This document shows positions 17,263 to 26,877 of a stretch of DNA of 64,000 nucleotides, piece by piece. The DNA comes from Rhodobacterales bacterium (GTDB taxonomy: Bacteria > Pseudomonadota > Alphaproteobacteria > Rhodobacterales > Rhodobacteraceae): the NCBI GenBank assembly GCA_026400355.1, contig JAPLPE010000013.1, positions 62,001-126,000 of the forward strand, read 5' to 3'. A model generated the notes under the pieces. It had not been told where the DNA came from and made no database searches. It worked only from the letters and a program-made list of their open reading frames with translations. Numbering within the stretch: position 1 is the stretch's first letter; each line of letters starts with the position of its first letter. The translations under genes were made by a program, and so were the position numbers.

Positions 17263-18441
17263 ATGACCTGGAAAACGCTCGACGACATGGATCTTGCAGG
17301 CAAACGCGTGCTGGTCCGGGTCGATATCAACGTGCCGGTCGAAAATGGCCGTGTGACGGACGCGACCCGCATCGAACGTATAATCCCCACCATCAAGGAC
17401 ATCCTTGCCAAAGGCGGCACCCCCATCCTGCTCGCGCATTTCGGCCGCCCGAAGGGCAAGTCCGACCCGGCCTTCAGCCTCCGCATCGTCCAGCCCACGC
17501 TTGAAGCCGCCCTTGGCCGGTCTGTGACCTTTGTCGAACGCCCGACCCGCGCCATCATCGACGCTCAGCCTCAGGATGCCGTGATCCTCTTGGAAAACAC
17601 CCGCTTCACACCGATGGAAGAAGCCAACGATCCCCAGATGGCCCAGTTTCTGGCAAGCCTTGGCGACGTGTTCTGCAACGACGCCTTTTCCGCTGCCCAC
17701 CGCGCCCATGCCTCGACCGAAGGCGTGGCCCATCTGCTGCCCTCTTTCGCCGGACGGCTCATGGCCGAGGAACTGGCCGCCCTCGAAAAGGCCCTCGGCA
17801 AACCCACACGCCCCGTCACCGCCATCGTCGGCGGCGCCAAGGTATCGACCAAGCTCGACCTGCTCGGCAACCTCGTGACCAAGGTCGACCACCTCATCAT
17901 CGGCGGCGGCATGGCCAACACCTTTCTTGCTGCCCAGGGCCTCCCTGTCGGCAAATCACTCTGCGAACATGACCTTGCGGCCACCGCGCTCGACATCCTT
18001 GATAAGGCCAAGGCCGCAGGCTGCGACGTGATCCTCCCCCGCGACATCGTCGTCGCCCGTGAATTCAAGGCCGGGGCCGACCACATCATCCTCGCCCCTG
18101 ACGCCTGCCCCGCCGACGGCGTGATACTCGACGCAGGCCCCGCCACGGTGAACCATATTGCCTCCGTGCTGCGGGAGTCGAAGACACTGGTCTGGAACGG
18201 CCCCCTTGGTGCCTTTGAAATCGCCCCTTTCGACATGGCCACAACGGCCGCCGCGCGCGAGGCTGCAACGCTCACCAAGGCCGGCCACCTTATCTCGGTC
18301 GCAGGCGGCGGCGATACCGTCGCGGCGCTGAATGCCGCTGGTGTGGCTGACGACTTCACCTATGTCTCAACCGCAGGCGGCGCCTTCCTCGAATGGATGG
18401 AAGGCAAGGAACTGCCCGGCGTCACCGCCCTGATGGGCTAA
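17263..18441 (+). CDS. pgk: Phosphoglycerate kinase
   Basis: Glycolytic/Calvin-cycle enzyme of 392 residues interconverting 1,3-bisphosphoglycerate + ADP and 3-phosphoglycerate + ATP. Signatures: the PGK motif [13 protein letters not shown] near residue 15, [10 protein letters not shown], the nucleotide-binding [21 protein letters not shown] and the C-terminal [11 protein letters not shown] and [12 protein letters not shown]. The open frame runs upstream to 16477 only as an antisense shadow of the cyclophilins. The true ATG is 17263, with AAAAGGGA about 9 nt upstream. Followed by fba on the same strand after 77 bp, giving a two-gene glycolytic unit. Confidence 0.97.
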   Translation: MTWKTLDDMDLAGKRVLVRVDINVPVENGRVTDATRIERIIPTIKDILAKGGTPILLAHFGRPKGKSDPAFSLRIVQPTLEAALGRSVTFVERPTRAIIDAQPQDAVILLENTRFTPMEEANDPQMAQFLASLGDVFCNDAFSAAHRAHASTEGVAHLLPSFAGRLMAEELAALEKALGKPTRPVTAIVGGAKVSTKLDLLGNLVTKVDHLIIGGGMANTFLAAQGLPVGKSLCEHDLAATALDILDKAKAAGCDVILPRDIVVAREFKAGADHIILAPDACPADGVILDAGPATVNHIASVLRESKTLVWNGPLGAFEIAPFDMATTAAAREAATLTKAGHLISVAGGGDTVAALNAAGVADDFTYVSTAGGAFLEWMEGKELPGVTALMG

Positions 18442-18518
18442 GCCGCAACATCACAATTGCATGGCCGGTTCGCCCGGCCTATGCCAGCGCAGAGTCTATC
18501 CCGAAGGGTTTGAAACCG

Positions 18519-19448
18519 ATGAAAACGACCAAGACCGTCCAGAAGATCCTGAGCCACTACGAAGGGGAAAACCCCGGCGTAAAGACCAACCTCGCCCGGA
18601 TGCTGATGGAAGGCAAACTCGGCGGCACCGGCAAGATGATCATCCTGCCGGTCGATCAGGGTTTCGAACATGGTCCCGCCCGCAGTTTTGCGGTCAACCC
18701 CGCCGCCTATGACCCGCACTACCACTACCAGATGGCCGTCGATGCAGGCCTTTCCGCCTACGCCGCCCCCCTCGGCCCCCTCGAAGCCGGGGCCGACACC
18801 TTTGCCGGCCAGATCCCGACGATCCTCAAGGTGAACTCGGCCAATTCGCTCCTCCCCGCCGCCGCACCCAAGACCCAGGCAATCACGGCTTCGGTCGATG
18901 ACGCCCTCCGCCTCGGATGCTCGGCCATCGGCTTCACGATCTACCCGGGCTCGTCCATGTCTCTCGACATGTTCAGCGACATCGCCGAAATGCGCCGCGA
19001 GGCGACTTCGGTGGGCATCGCGACCGTGATCTGGTCCTACCCGCGCGGAGAAGACCTCGACAAGGATGGCGAAACCGCCGCCGACGTGACGGCCTATGCT
19101 GCCCATATCGCGGCCCTTCTTGGCGGGCATATCATCAAGGTCAAACTCTCGACCGACCATCTGAGCCAGAAGGAGGCCAAGGCCGCCTTCGAGAAGGGCC
19201 AGATTCCCGTCGCAACCCAGGCCGACCGCGTCCGCGAATGTGTCCGCTCGGTCCTGAATGGCCGCCGCCTGATCGTCTTCTCGGGCGGTGCAGCCAAGGG
19301 CGATGACTCGGTCCTCGACGACGCCCGCGCGATCCGCGACGGCGGCGGCAACGGCTCGATCATCGGCCGCAACTGCTTCCAACGCCCCCGGGAAGAGGCG
19401 ATGGCACTCCTGGCCACGATGGTCGACATCTACAAAGGCAAGGCCTGA
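18519..19448 (+). CDS. fba: Class I fructose-bisphosphate aldolase
   Basis: Aldolase of 309 residues of the class I (Schiff-base, DhnA/FbaB-like) type, splitting fructose 1,6-bisphosphate into DHAP and glyceraldehyde 3-phosphate. Seen: GGTGKMIILPVDQGFEHGP, the active-site Lys strand HIIKVKLSTDH, and phosphate-binding FSGGAAKGDD and GSIIGRNCFQRP. The start is ATG 18519 (KTTKTVQKILSHYEG); AAGGG lies 11 nt upstream. The longer frame to 18393 overlaps pgk and is not expected to be coding. It is followed by a clear terminator at 19514. Confidence 0.95.
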   Translation: MKTTKTVQKILSHYEGENPGVKTNLARMLMEGKLGGTGKMIILPVDQGFEHGPARSFAVNPAAYDPHYHYQMAVDAGLSAYAAPLGPLEAGADTFAGQIPTILKVNSANSLLPAAAPKTQAITASVDDALRLGCSAIGFTIYPGSSMSLDMFSDIAEMRREATSVGIATVIWSYPRGEDLDKDGETAADVTAYAAHIAALLGGHIIKVKLSTDHLSQKEAKAAFEKGQIPVATQADRVRECVRSVLNGRRLIVFSGGAAKGDDSVLDDARAIRDGGGNGSIIGRNCFQRPREEAMALLATMVDIYKGKA

Positions 19449-19513
19449 TCCGCCCCGCGTCTGCCCGCCGGGCGACCTCGCGGGTTGCACCGTGACCCTT
19501 TTTGACAGACAGA

Positions 19514-19545
19514 TGGCCCGGGTGAACACTCGGGCCAATCGTTTT
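19514..19545 (+). terminator. Rho-independent terminator of pgk-fba
   Basis: Stem TGGCCCG/CGGGCCA (19514-19520, 19531-19537) with a 10-nt loop, followed by ATCGTTTT. Confidence 0.75.
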
Positions 19546-19560
19546 CATAGGTTTTTTTTC

Positions 19561-20139
19561 ATGCGCTTCTCCGCCCCCATACTTCTTTCCCTGTTCGTTC
19601 TGGCGTCCTGCGGGCCTCAGGGTGCTGATAACACTGACGGGATGCTTGATGCCGCGACAGCCGACGGATTGCTCGTCCTGATCCAGGATGGTGAAACCCT
19701 GCAGGTGGCCGGCTCCGCCGACGGCGTCAGGTCGGCAACCGGAAGTCTCTGGGCAATTGACGAGGCGGGCGCTTCTTCCAGAGGGATCGACATCACAGCC
19801 GATCAGGTGGAAGTCATCGCTGTCTTCGACGGAAGCTTTGACCTGACAGCGCGGGTGCCGCTGACGCTCCTCCGCATCAACTCCAGTCTTCTGGTTGGCG
19901 ACACCTTGGCCGCTGATAGCGATTATGACCTTGGTCCGGATGGCGGGACGATCTGGCTGACAGCGATCGAGACCAAATCAGATGGGTCCTTCCGCGTTCG
20001 CGGTCAGTTCAACGGACAGACCTGCCCGGTGCCCGACGTCGCCGGGAATTGCTACACCATCGAAGGTGTCTTCGCTTTTGACCAGCCCGAACTGCCTGAT
20101 GATGCTGTCACCGGCGATCTTGTCAGCCCGGCGCCCTGA
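19561..20139 (+). CDS. Hypothetical lipoprotein
   Basis: Protein of 192 residues starting MRFSAPILLSLFVLASCG, a lipoprotein signal with the lipobox LASC (Cys18). The remainder is acidic and probably beta-rich, with two Cys late in the sequence (QTCPVPDVAGNCY) that may pair. The C-terminal ~60 residues resemble the C-terminal part of the broken gene at 20592-21180, sharing GGT, FRVRG, a Cys pair and FAFD/VAFDD. The two are therefore paralogues. No function recognised. The start is ATG 19561 just after the fba terminator; the upstream open frame is not coding. Confidence 0.7.
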   Translation: MRFSAPILLSLFVLASCGPQGADNTDGMLDAATADGLLVLIQDGETLQVAGSADGVRSATGSLWAIDEAGASSRGIDITADQVEVIAVFDGSFDLTARVPLTLLRINSSLLVGDTLAADSDYDLGPDGGTIWLTAIETKSDGSFRVRGQFNGQTCPVPDVAGNCYTIEGVFAFDQPELPDDAVTGDLVSPAP

Positions 20140-20228
20140 CGCCTGAAAACAGGGGATTCACAAAGCGAATCGGATCTGTCAAACTACTTGAAGGCAGCCC
20201 GGCAAGAGGCGGCTAACGAAGGCAAGCA

Positions 20229-20528
20229 ATGTTCCAACGCAACCGACCGGCCCTGGGTTCAATCTTGTTCATGATGATCATGATCATGATGGGACTGTAT
20301 TTCACCTTCGCCGCAATTCAGGGCGACTATGGTGTTTTCCGGCGGGCCGAGGTGAATGCCGAACGCAAGGATCTCAAGATCGAACTCGCGACTCTTCAGG
20401 CCCAGGTGACCGAACTCGAAAACTTGACGCGTCGCCTCTCGGACGACTATCTCGACCTCGACCTTCTCGACCAGCAGGCCCGCGACGTGCTGGGCATGGT
20501 CCGCACGGACGAAATCGTCATCCGCTGA
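20229..20528 (+). CDS. ftsB: FtsB/DivIC-like septum formation initiator
   Basis: Bitopic division protein of 99 residues: a short cytoplasmic N-terminus, one membrane helix (about residues 10-30) and a periplasmic coiled coil (ERKDLKIELATLQAQVTELENL). The C-terminus LLDQQARDVLGMVRTDEIVI is characteristic of FtsB/DivIC. The helix is encoded partly by a run of ATGATC repeats near 20270 that gives the Met/Ile string MMIMIMM. In related genomes ftsB lies just ahead of pdhA; here two extra genes separate them. Confidence 0.88.
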   Translation: MFQRNRPALGSILFMMIMIMMGLYFTFAAIQGDYGVFRRAEVNAERKDLKIELATLQAQVTELENLTRRLSDDYLDLDLLDQQARDVLGMVRTDEIVIR

Positions 20529-20591
20529 ACCCGCTCCTTGCAGGCTTGTGCCGCTGTCGCATAGCCTCATAGGGATCGGTGGGAATCCATC

Positions 20592-21180
20592 ATGAATCGT
20601 CTGGGTCCCGCTCTTGCTGGCTGTTCAAGCGCCGACAATCTGAGCGAAAACCGAGCTTGCGTCATGATGCCCGAAATGAACGGTGCCGTCTCGCTTGCCG
20701 TCAACGGCAACGCCGTCGATTTCGACGGAACTTCTTCAAACCTTTCTGTCGAAGGACAACATTATACCGGCGATGAAACTATCACCACAACCTCATACTC
20801 ATCCAACCAAGTCCGGGGCAACAACGGCTTGTCGGTCTCGGCGATAGATGGTTTCTCGTTCTCGGCGAGTTGGGACCAGACCGAACCTTCGACTTCACTC
20901 GCCCAGGCGCGATCACGAAAGCCTGCTTCGACACGGACGACAGGGCAGATATAGAAAGCGAAGCCTCCTTGTCATTAAGCTTGGCCCCCAGGGCGGCACT
21001 CTGACTCTGCGCAGAATCGCCCCACTGCCTGATGGCGGTTTCCGCGTCCGTGGCTGCTATTCCGCCCAGCTTTGCCCCGCGGGGCCACGCAACTGCGCCC
21101 GGCTGAACGGCACAGTCGCCTTCGACGATCCGAATCTGCCAAAGATCGGCAATGCGCAGGCCCTCATCCCCTCGGGCTAG
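20592..21180 (+). pseudogene. Frameshifted paralogue of the 19561 lipoprotein
   Basis: Three frames must be joined to read one protein. Frame 1 from ATG 20592 (NRLGPALAGCSS, a short lipoprotein-like start) runs to WDQTE near 20882. The next frame gives FDFTRPGAITKACFDTDD to about 20970. A third gives GPQGGTLTLRRIAPLPDGGF through VAFDDPNLPK to the stop at 21180. The last part aligns with the C-terminus of the lipoprotein at 19561 (GGTIWLTAIETKSDGSFRVRG). Two frameshifts make it a pseudogene unless they are sequencing errors. Confidence 0.65.
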
Positions 21181-21206
21181 CCCGGGAATCCAATCAACTC
21201 CGGCGG

Positions 21207-21809
21207 TCAGTTGAGAAGGATCGGGGCAATCTCGGCGGGTGAATCGAAGGAAAGGTTCAGCAAACTGCACTCATCCGAGACGACATTGTCCACCATTTGA
21301 CAAAGTGTCATGGCAAAACGGCCCGACAACTGGCGGAATGCGTCGGAGTTCTGATCGGCGATCTGTTGCGGCGAGACGTCCTCGCCAATCAAGATCGAGA
21401 ACTGCGACGGCAAACCCTTCGATTCCCATCGGGTTTCAGTTTCTGCAAGAAAGACGGTCCCATAGTCCGCGTTCGGTGCCTTACCGGGTCGATAGCCGCC
21501 GGACCATTCAAAAGTGAAGTCACCAATGTGTGGTACGGCTGTGCCGTGCCTAACCGCGCCGCCAAGCCGCAAACAGGAGTCGGCCGTCAAGCGCGTATTG
21601 ACTTGCCCATCCCAACCACCCTGATTGGTCGGAGACCGAAGTCTCTGACCGCGAAACGACATCGTCATCGTTCCATCACCCAGAACGCTATAGGTGCCGG
21701 GTGCGCCGCCCAAGTACTCCGGCCCGACGATAATCGTGTCGGGCGTCTCCGTCTCATAGGCGGCCAAATGAAAGATGGCGAGGACAGGAAGGAAATATGA
21801 AAGCTTCAT
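21207..21809 (-). CDS. Hypothetical secreted protein
   Basis: Protein of 200 residues with a hydrophobic start KLSYFLPVLAIFHLAAYETE that looks like a signal peptide. A Tyr occupies the place where a lipobox Cys would be expected after LAA. The body contains Gly-rich beta-type sequence and Cys residues at SCLRLGG, LCQMVDN and ECSLLN. No family recognised. It is on the minus strand, convergent with the broken lipoprotein gene, in the accessory patch between fba and pdhA. Confidence 0.55.
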   Translation of the reverse strand: MKLSYFLPVLAIFHLAAYETETPDTIIVGPEYLGGAPGTYSVLGDGTMTMSFRGQRLRSPTNQGGWDGQVNTRLTADSCLRLGGAVRHGTAVPHIGDFTFEWSGGYRPGKAPNADYGTVFLAETETRWESKGLPSQFSILIGEDVSPQQIADQNSDAFRQLSGRFAMTLCQMVDNVVSDECSLLNLSFDSPAEIAPILLN

Positions 21810-22115
21810 AATCGTTCCATCTGGAATAGCGGAATCAGATAAAGGCCGTCTTGCCCTGACGGCAAGTGCATCTTTCTGGCGTCTGCCACCTCCCGTTGGT
21901 CACGAAACCCGATGCGGACGCAGCTTCTGCTTTTTGCGCACCAGACGGCTTCCGTCCGTGAATCGGCCTTGCCTCGCCTTATCGAGATGGTAACACCCCG
22001 GATAGCCTCCTTGCATCCCTGTCAATCCGGGCCGCCCCCCGCTTCTTGCGCAACGCTGCCATGCGCGGGACGATTGGCTTTACCCTCTCGCCAAGGGCAG
22101 CCCCGTGTTGTAACT
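21810..22115. other. Intergenic region upstream of pdhA
   Basis: This stretch lies between the start of the secreted-protein gene (minus) and the pdhA operator. It must hold promoters for both. I see no confident -35/-10 pair and no RNA gene. Short open frames here lack coding character. Confidence 0.4.
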
Positions 22116-22137
22116 GATAGTTTAACGCTAAACTATC
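22116..22137. promoter_or_regulatory. Perfect palindrome, candidate operator of pdhABC
   Basis: Arms GATAGTTTA (22116-22124) and TAAACTATC (22129-22137) are separated by 4 bp and end 25 bp before the pdhA ATG. A 9+9 bp perfect, AT-rich palindrome in GC-rich DNA at this place suggests a repressor site of a dimeric regulator (MarR- or GntR-like size). Confidence 0.6.
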
Positions 22138-22162
22138 TATCCCAGCGAGAGGGCGTCCCCGA

Positions 22163-23152
22163 ATGGCCACCAAGAAACCCGCCGAGAAACCGAACGTCTC
22201 TGCCAAGGAACTGCTAGGTCACTACCGCGAGATGCTCCTGATCCGCCGCTTTGAAGAGAAGGCGGGCCAGTTGTACGGAATGGGCCTCATCGGCGGGTTC
22301 TGTCACCTTTACATCGGGCAAGAAGCTGTCGTTGTCGGCCTCGAAGCCGCTGCCCAAGAAGGCGACAAGCGCATCACCTCCTACCGCGACCACGGCCATA
22401 TGCTCGCCTGCGGGATGGATCCCAAAGGCGTCATGGCCGAGCTTACGGGCCGCGAAGGCGGCTATTCCCGTGGCAAGGGCGGCTCGATGCACATGTTCTC
22501 GAAGGAACGCCATTTCTACGGCGGCCACGGGATTGTCGGCGCGCAGGTGCCGCTGGGCGCAGGCCTTGCCTTTGCCGACAAATACCTTGGCAACGGGCGC
22601 GTGACCTTTGCCTATTTCGGTGACGGGGCGGCCAACCAGGGCCAGGTCTATGAAACCTACAACATGGCTGAACTCTGGCTCCTCCCGGTCGTCTTTGTGA
22701 TCGAAAACAACCAGTATGCCATGGGAACTTCGGTCAAGCGGTCCACGAAGTCCGCCTCGCTGTGGCAACGTGGTGCCGCCTACGGCATCGAGGGCGAGGA
22801 AGTGGACGGCATGGACGTTCTGGCGGTCAAGGCCGCCGGGGAACGCGCTGTCGCCCACTGCCGGGCCGGAAACGGCCCCTATATCCTCGAGGTCAAAACC
22901 TACCGTTATCGCGGCCATTCGATGTCTGACCCGGCGAAATACCGGACGCGCGAGGAAGTCCAGAAGATGAAGGATGAACGCGACCCGATCGAACAGGTCC
23001 GCCAGATGCTTTTGACCGGGAACCACGCGACCGAAGACGATCTCAAGCTTATCGACAAAGAGATCAAGGACATCGTCAGCGAAGCCGCAGAATTCGCCAA
23101 GGACAGCCCCGAGCCCCAGCTTTCCGAGCTGTGGACCGATATCTACGCGTAA
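22163..23152 (+). CDS. pdhA: Pyruvate dehydrogenase E1 component, alpha subunit
   Basis: Thiamine-diphosphate subunit of 329 residues; with PdhB it decarboxylates pyruvate and acetylates the E2 lipoyl group. The TPP motif reads [20 protein letters not shown] and ends in [11 protein letters not shown]. The phosphorylation-loop equivalent is [16 protein letters not shown], and [15 protein letters not shown] is typical of alpha2beta2 E1. The ATG at 22163 follows GCGAGAGG closely. It is the first gene of pdhABC (13 bp to pdhB, 11 bp from pdhB to pdhC), just downstream of the palindrome at 22116. Confidence 0.97.
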   Translation: MATKKPAEKPNVSAKELLGHYREMLLIRRFEEKAGQLYGMGLIGGFCHLYIGQEAVVVGLEAAAQEGDKRITSYRDHGHMLACGMDPKGVMAELTGREGGYSRGKGGSMHMFSKERHFYGGHGIVGAQVPLGAGLAFADKYLGNGRVTFAYFGDGAANQGQVYETYNMAELWLLPVVFVIENNQYAMGTSVKRSTKSASLWQRGAAYGIEGEEVDGMDVLAVKAAGERAVAHCRAGNGPYILEVKTYRYRGHSMSDPAKYRTREEVQKMKDERDPIEQVRQMLLTGNHATEDDLKLIDKEIKDIVSEAAEFAKDSPEPQLSELWTDIYA

Positions 23153-23165
23153 GGGAGAGACAGAC

Positions 23166-24542
23166 ATGGCAACCGAAATCCTCATGCCCGCCCTCTCTCC
23201 AACGATGGAAGAAGGCACACTGGCTAAGTGGCTCGTCAAGGAGGGCGACACCGTCAAATCCGGCGATATCCTGGCCGAGATTGAAACCGACAAGGCCACG
23301 ATGGAGTTCGAGGCCGTCGATGAAGGCACAATCAGCCAGATACTGATCCCCGCCGGCACCGAAGGCGTCAAGGTCAATACCGCCATCGCGGTTCTCTTGG
23401 CCGAAGGCGAAAAGGCAGGCGCACCCGCAGCCGTTGCGGCCCCTGCCCCCGTGGCGACTCCCGGCCCCGTGGCGACCCTCGCCCCCGTCGCGGCCACCGT
23501 CGCCGCCGCCCCTATCGCACCCAAGGTCGAACAATCTCCCGACTGGCCTGCAGGCACGCTGATGAAGCAGATGACCGTCCGCGAGGCGCTGCGCGAAGCC
23601 ATGTCCGAGGAAATGCGCCGCGACGAAACCGTCTTCCTCATGGGCGAGGAAGTTGGTGAATATCAGGGCGCCTACAAGATTTCCCAAGGGATGCTGGACG
23701 AATTCGGCGCCAAGCGCATCATCGACACGCCGATCACCGAACACGGCTTTGCCGGGATCGCGGTCGGCGCAGCCTTTGGCGGACTGAAGCCGATCGTCGA
23801 ATTCATGACCTTCAATTTTGCTATGCAGGCGATGGACCAAATCGTCAACTCGGCGGCCAAGACGCTTTACATGTCGGGCGGCCAGATGGGCGCGCAGATG
23901 GTGTTCCGTGGCCCGAACGGCGCCGCAGCCCGCGTTGGCGCGCAGCACAGCCAGGATTACGCCGCCTGGTTCATGCAGATCCCCGGCCTCAAGGTCGCCA
24001 TGCCCTACTCTGCCGCCGACGCCAAGGGCCTGATGAAGACTGCGATCCGCGACCCGAACCCCATCATCTTCCTTGAAAACGAAATCCTCTATGGCCGCAC
24101 CTTCGACGTGCCTGCCGTGGACGATTTCACCATCCCCTTCGGCAAGGCGAAAATCGAACGGTCTGGGAAGCATGTCACCATCGTCTCCTTCGGCATCGGA
24201 ATGACTTATGCGCTTGACGCGGCCGAAAAACTCGCCACCGAAGGCATTGACGCCGAGGTCATCAACCTGCGCACCCTGCGCCCGATGGACACGGCCACGA
24301 TCCTTGAAAGCGTGAAAAAGACGAACCGCTGCGTCACCGTCGAAGAAGGCTGGCCCCAGGGTTCGGTCGGCGGCTACATCTCGTCTGTCATCATGCAGCA
24401 GGCCTTCGACTATCTCGACGCGCCGGTCATCACCCTCACGGGCAAGGACGTGCCGATGCCCTATGCGGCCAACCTTGAAAAGTTGGCTCTTGTGACGACG
24501 GCCGAGGTTATCGCAGCCGTCAAGCAAGTCACCTACCGGTAA
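23166..24542 (+). CDS. pdhB: Pyruvate dehydrogenase E1 component, beta subunit with lipoyl domain
   Basis: Protein of 458 residues with an alphaproteobacterial architecture: an N-terminal lipoyl domain (residues 1-80, lipoyl Lys in [15 protein letters not shown]), then an Ala/Pro/Val-rich linker (about 80-130), then the transketolase-type E1 beta domain (from [15 protein letters not shown]). The beta domain shows [28 protein letters not shown] and the C-terminal [13 protein letters not shown]. Its lipoyl-domain DNA is nearly the same as that of pdhC, making a direct repeat of about 220 bp in the operon. Confidence 0.97.
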   Translation: MATEILMPALSPTMEEGTLAKWLVKEGDTVKSGDILAEIETDKATMEFEAVDEGTISQILIPAGTEGVKVNTAIAVLLAEGEKAGAPAAVAAPAPVATPGPVATLAPVAATVAAAPIAPKVEQSPDWPAGTLMKQMTVREALREAMSEEMRRDETVFLMGEEVGEYQGAYKISQGMLDEFGAKRIIDTPITEHGFAGIAVGAAFGGLKPIVEFMTFNFAMQAMDQIVNSAAKTLYMSGGQMGAQMVFRGPNGAAARVGAQHSQDYAAWFMQIPGLKVAMPYSAADAKGLMKTAIRDPNPIIFLENEILYGRTFDVPAVDDFTIPFGKAKIERSGKHVTIVSFGIGMTYALDAAEKLATEGIDAEVINLRTLRPMDTATILESVKKTNRCVTVEEGWPQGSVGGYISSVIMQQAFDYLDAPVITLTGKDVPMPYAANLEKLALVTTAEVIAAVKQVTYR

Positions 24543-24553
24543 GGAGAGCGGCA

Positions 24554-25855
24554 ATGCCCATTGAAATCCTGATGCCCGCCCTTTCCCCAACGATGGAGGA
24601 AGGCACGCTCGCCAAATGGCTCGTCAAGGAAGGCGACACCGTCAAATCCGGCGATGTCATGGCCGAGATCGAGACCGACAAGGCCACGATGGAATTCGAA
24701 GCCGTCGATGAAGGCGTGATCGGCAAGATACTGATCCCCGCCGGAACCGAAGGCGTCAAGGTGAACACCGCGATTGCCGTGCTTCTGATAGACGGGGAAA
24801 GTGCCAGTGCCGCCCCTGCGCCCAAACCCGCCGCCGAAGCAACAGTGGCCGTAGCCCCTGCCTCGGTTGCAGCCGTCCCTGTTGCCGCAGCCCCAGCCCC
24901 CAGATCCGAAGGCACCCGCGTCTTCGTCTCCCCCCTCGCCCGCCGCATCGCGGCCGACAAAGGACTGGACCTGACCGCCATCGCTGGCTCCGGCCCGCAT
25001 GGCCGTATCGTTAGGGCCGACGTGGAAACCGCCCTGCCGAAACCGGTAACGGCAGCCTCAGTCATCGCGGCACCCACTGCTGCCCCGGCCACAGCCAGGC
25101 CCGCGACCACCGGCATGCCGACGGGCCCGTCAACCGAAACCGTCCTCAAGATGTACGCCGACCGCAAGTACGAAGTGGTCAGGCTAGACGGCATGCGCAA
25201 GACCATCGCTGCCCGCCTGACCGAGGCAAAACAGACCATCCCGCATTTCTACCTTCGTCGCGATATCAAGCTTGACGCGCTGATGAAGTTCCGCGCCGAA
25301 CTCAACGCGCAGCTCGAGGCGCGCAAGGTCAAGCTGTCGGTTAACGATTTCATCATCAAGGCCTGCGCGCTGGCCCTGCAACAGGTGCCCGCCGCCAACG
25401 CCGTCTGGGCCGGTGACCGAATCCTGAAACTGAAACCCTCTGACGTGGCGGTGGCCGTGGCCATCGAAGGCGGCCTTTTCACACCGGTCCTGAAGGATGC
25501 CGACCAGAAATCGCTTTCGGCCCTCTCCGCCGAAATGAAGGACCTCGCCACCCGTGCCCGCGACCGCAAGCTTGCGCCCCACGAATATCAGGGCGGCTCC
25601 TTCGCAATCTCGAACCTCGGCATGTTCGGCATCGACAACTTCGACGCGGTCATCAACCCACCCCACGGCGGCATCCTCGCCGTCGGCGCGGGCGTGCCCA
25701 AGCCTGTCGTCGGCAAGGACGGCCAGATCACTGTCGCCACCATCATGTCGGTTACACTCTCGGTCGATCACAGGGTCATTGACGGGGCGCTAGGCGCGCA
25801 GCTTTTGCAGGCCATCGTCGATAACCTCGAAAACCCGCTCGCCATGCTGGCCTGA
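24554..25855 (+). CDS. pdhC: Pyruvate dehydrogenase E2, dihydrolipoamide acetyltransferase
   Basis: Core enzyme of 433 residues that passes the acetyl group from lipoamide to CoA. Order: lipoyl domain (1-80, Lys in [11 protein letters not shown]), Ala/Pro linker, peripheral-subunit-binding domain ([18 protein letters not shown], about 120-155), second linker, catalytic domain (from about 205). The active-site motif is [14 protein letters not shown] with His and Asp present. GGAGAG precedes the ATG. It ends the pdh operon; no E3 gene follows, since the convergent cysE is next. Confidence 0.97.
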   Translation: MPIEILMPALSPTMEEGTLAKWLVKEGDTVKSGDVMAEIETDKATMEFEAVDEGVIGKILIPAGTEGVKVNTAIAVLLIDGESASAAPAPKPAAEATVAVAPASVAAVPVAAAPAPRSEGTRVFVSPLARRIAADKGLDLTAIAGSGPHGRIVRADVETALPKPVTAASVIAAPTAAPATARPATTGMPTGPSTETVLKMYADRKYEVVRLDGMRKTIAARLTEAKQTIPHFYLRRDIKLDALMKFRAELNAQLEARKVKLSVNDFIIKACALALQQVPAANAVWAGDRILKLKPSDVAVAVAIEGGLFTPVLKDADQKSLSALSAEMKDLATRARDRKLAPHEYQGGSFAISNLGMFGIDNFDAVINPPHGGILAVGAGVPKPVVGKDGQITVATIMSVTLSVDHRVIDGALGAQLLQAIVDNLENPLAMLA

Positions 25856-25877
25856 CCATGTAGGAACCGCCCGGCGG

Positions 25878-25895
25878 GGGCGGCCCTTACCGCCC
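25878..25895. terminator. GC hairpin between convergent pdhC and cysE
   Basis: GGGCGG/CCGCCC with a 6-nt loop in the 124-bp gap between the two convergent genes. It has no T-tract, so it is a weak terminator candidate. Confidence 0.35.
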
Positions 25896-25979
25896 GGGGT
25901 CGGCAACCGCTGGCCCCCGGCTGGCGTGACCGTCAGACCGTCCACGGCCATCCCCTCGCCCGGCTCTGGACGGGCGATC

Positions 25980-26801
25980 TCAGCCGTCGTTATCCGCCAA
26001 CAGCACCAGCTGGTGATCCATGCTCATTGCTGGCTGCGCGCAGCCCGCCTCGCCCACGATCCGCGCCGGAACGCCCGCCACCGTCTTGCAGGGCGGCACG
26101 TCCATCAGCACGACCGACCCTGCGGCAATGCGCGAGCAATAGCCGATCGTGATGTTCCCCAGCACCTTGGCCCCGGCTCCGATCAGCACCCCATTGCCGA
26201 TCTTGGGATGCCGGTCGCCATCTTCCTTGCCCGTCCCGCCCAGCGTGACGGAATGCAGCATCGACACGTTGTCGCCGACCACCGCCGTTTCACCGATGAC
26301 GATGGAATGGGCATGGTCGATCATGATCCCCTTGCCGATCCGCGCTGCCGGATGGATATCCACCCCGAACGCCTCGGAAACTCGCATCTGCACGAAATAG
26401 GCCAGATCGGTCCGACATTTGCGCCACAGCCAATGACCCAGCCGGTAGGATTGCACCGCCTGAAATCCCTTGAAATACAGAAGGGGCTGCAAATACCGGT
26501 GGCAGGCCGGGTCGCGGTCGTAGATGGCCATCAGGTCGGCCCGGGCCGCGGCGGCCAGTTCTGTCTCGTCCTGGTAGGCCTCATCGGCAATTTCGCGCAG
26601 TATCTGCTCGGACATCTCGTTCGAGGCAAGCTTGAGCGATATACGATAAGCCAGCGCCCGCTCAAAGGTCGGATGGTGGAGAACGCCCGAATGGATAAGC
26701 CCGCCCATCAACGGTTCGGCCGCAATCGCAGCCTCCGCCTCTTCGCGGATGCGATGCCAGACGGGATCCAGTTCCGCAATGTTATGACGGGCTATGGCCA
26801 C
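25980..26801 (-). CDS. cysE: Serine O-acetyltransferase
   Basis: First enzyme of cysteine synthesis (serine + acetyl-CoA to O-acetylserine), 273 residues. The N-terminal helical SAT domain (ELDPVWHRIREEAE) is followed by the hexapeptide-repeat left-handed beta-helix (DIHPAARIGKGIMIDHAHSI, IGETAVVGDNVSMLHSVTLG, IGNGVLIGAGAKVLGNITIG). I choose GTG 26801 because GGGAGGA lies 6 nt before it. The in-frame ATG at 26816 has that Shine-Dalgarno inside its own codons and none upstream. It lies downstream of the GTA tail genes and DUF7742, as in other Rhodobacterales. Confidence 0.94.
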   Translation of the reverse strand: MAIARHNIAELDPVWHRIREEAEAAIAAEPLMGGLIHSGVLHHPTFERALAYRISLKLASNEMSEQILREIADEAYQDETELAAAARADLMAIYDRDPACHRYLQPLLYFKGFQAVQSYRLGHWLWRKCRTDLAYFVQMRVSEAFGVDIHPAARIGKGIMIDHAHSIVIGETAVVGDNVSMLHSVTLGGTGKEDGDRHPKIGNGVLIGAGAKVLGNITIGYCSRIAAGSVVLMDVPPCKTVAGVPARIVGEAGCAQPAMSMDHQLVLLADNDG

Positions 26802-26877
26802 GGTCAGTCCTCCCATATGACGTTTTCATACCCTAGATAGGGTGTTCGGGGGAAGAATAAACCCGTAATGTCCGGCG

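Noticed and set aside
20262-20290. ATGATC tandem repeat
   Set aside because: It encodes the Met/Ile part of the FtsB membrane helix in frame; simple codon repetition explains it.
25926-26840. 304-codon plus-strand open frame
   Set aside because: It covers cysE in antisense; composition (His/Arg/Pro-rich) is typical of a shadow frame, while the minus strand shows clear hexapeptide repeats.
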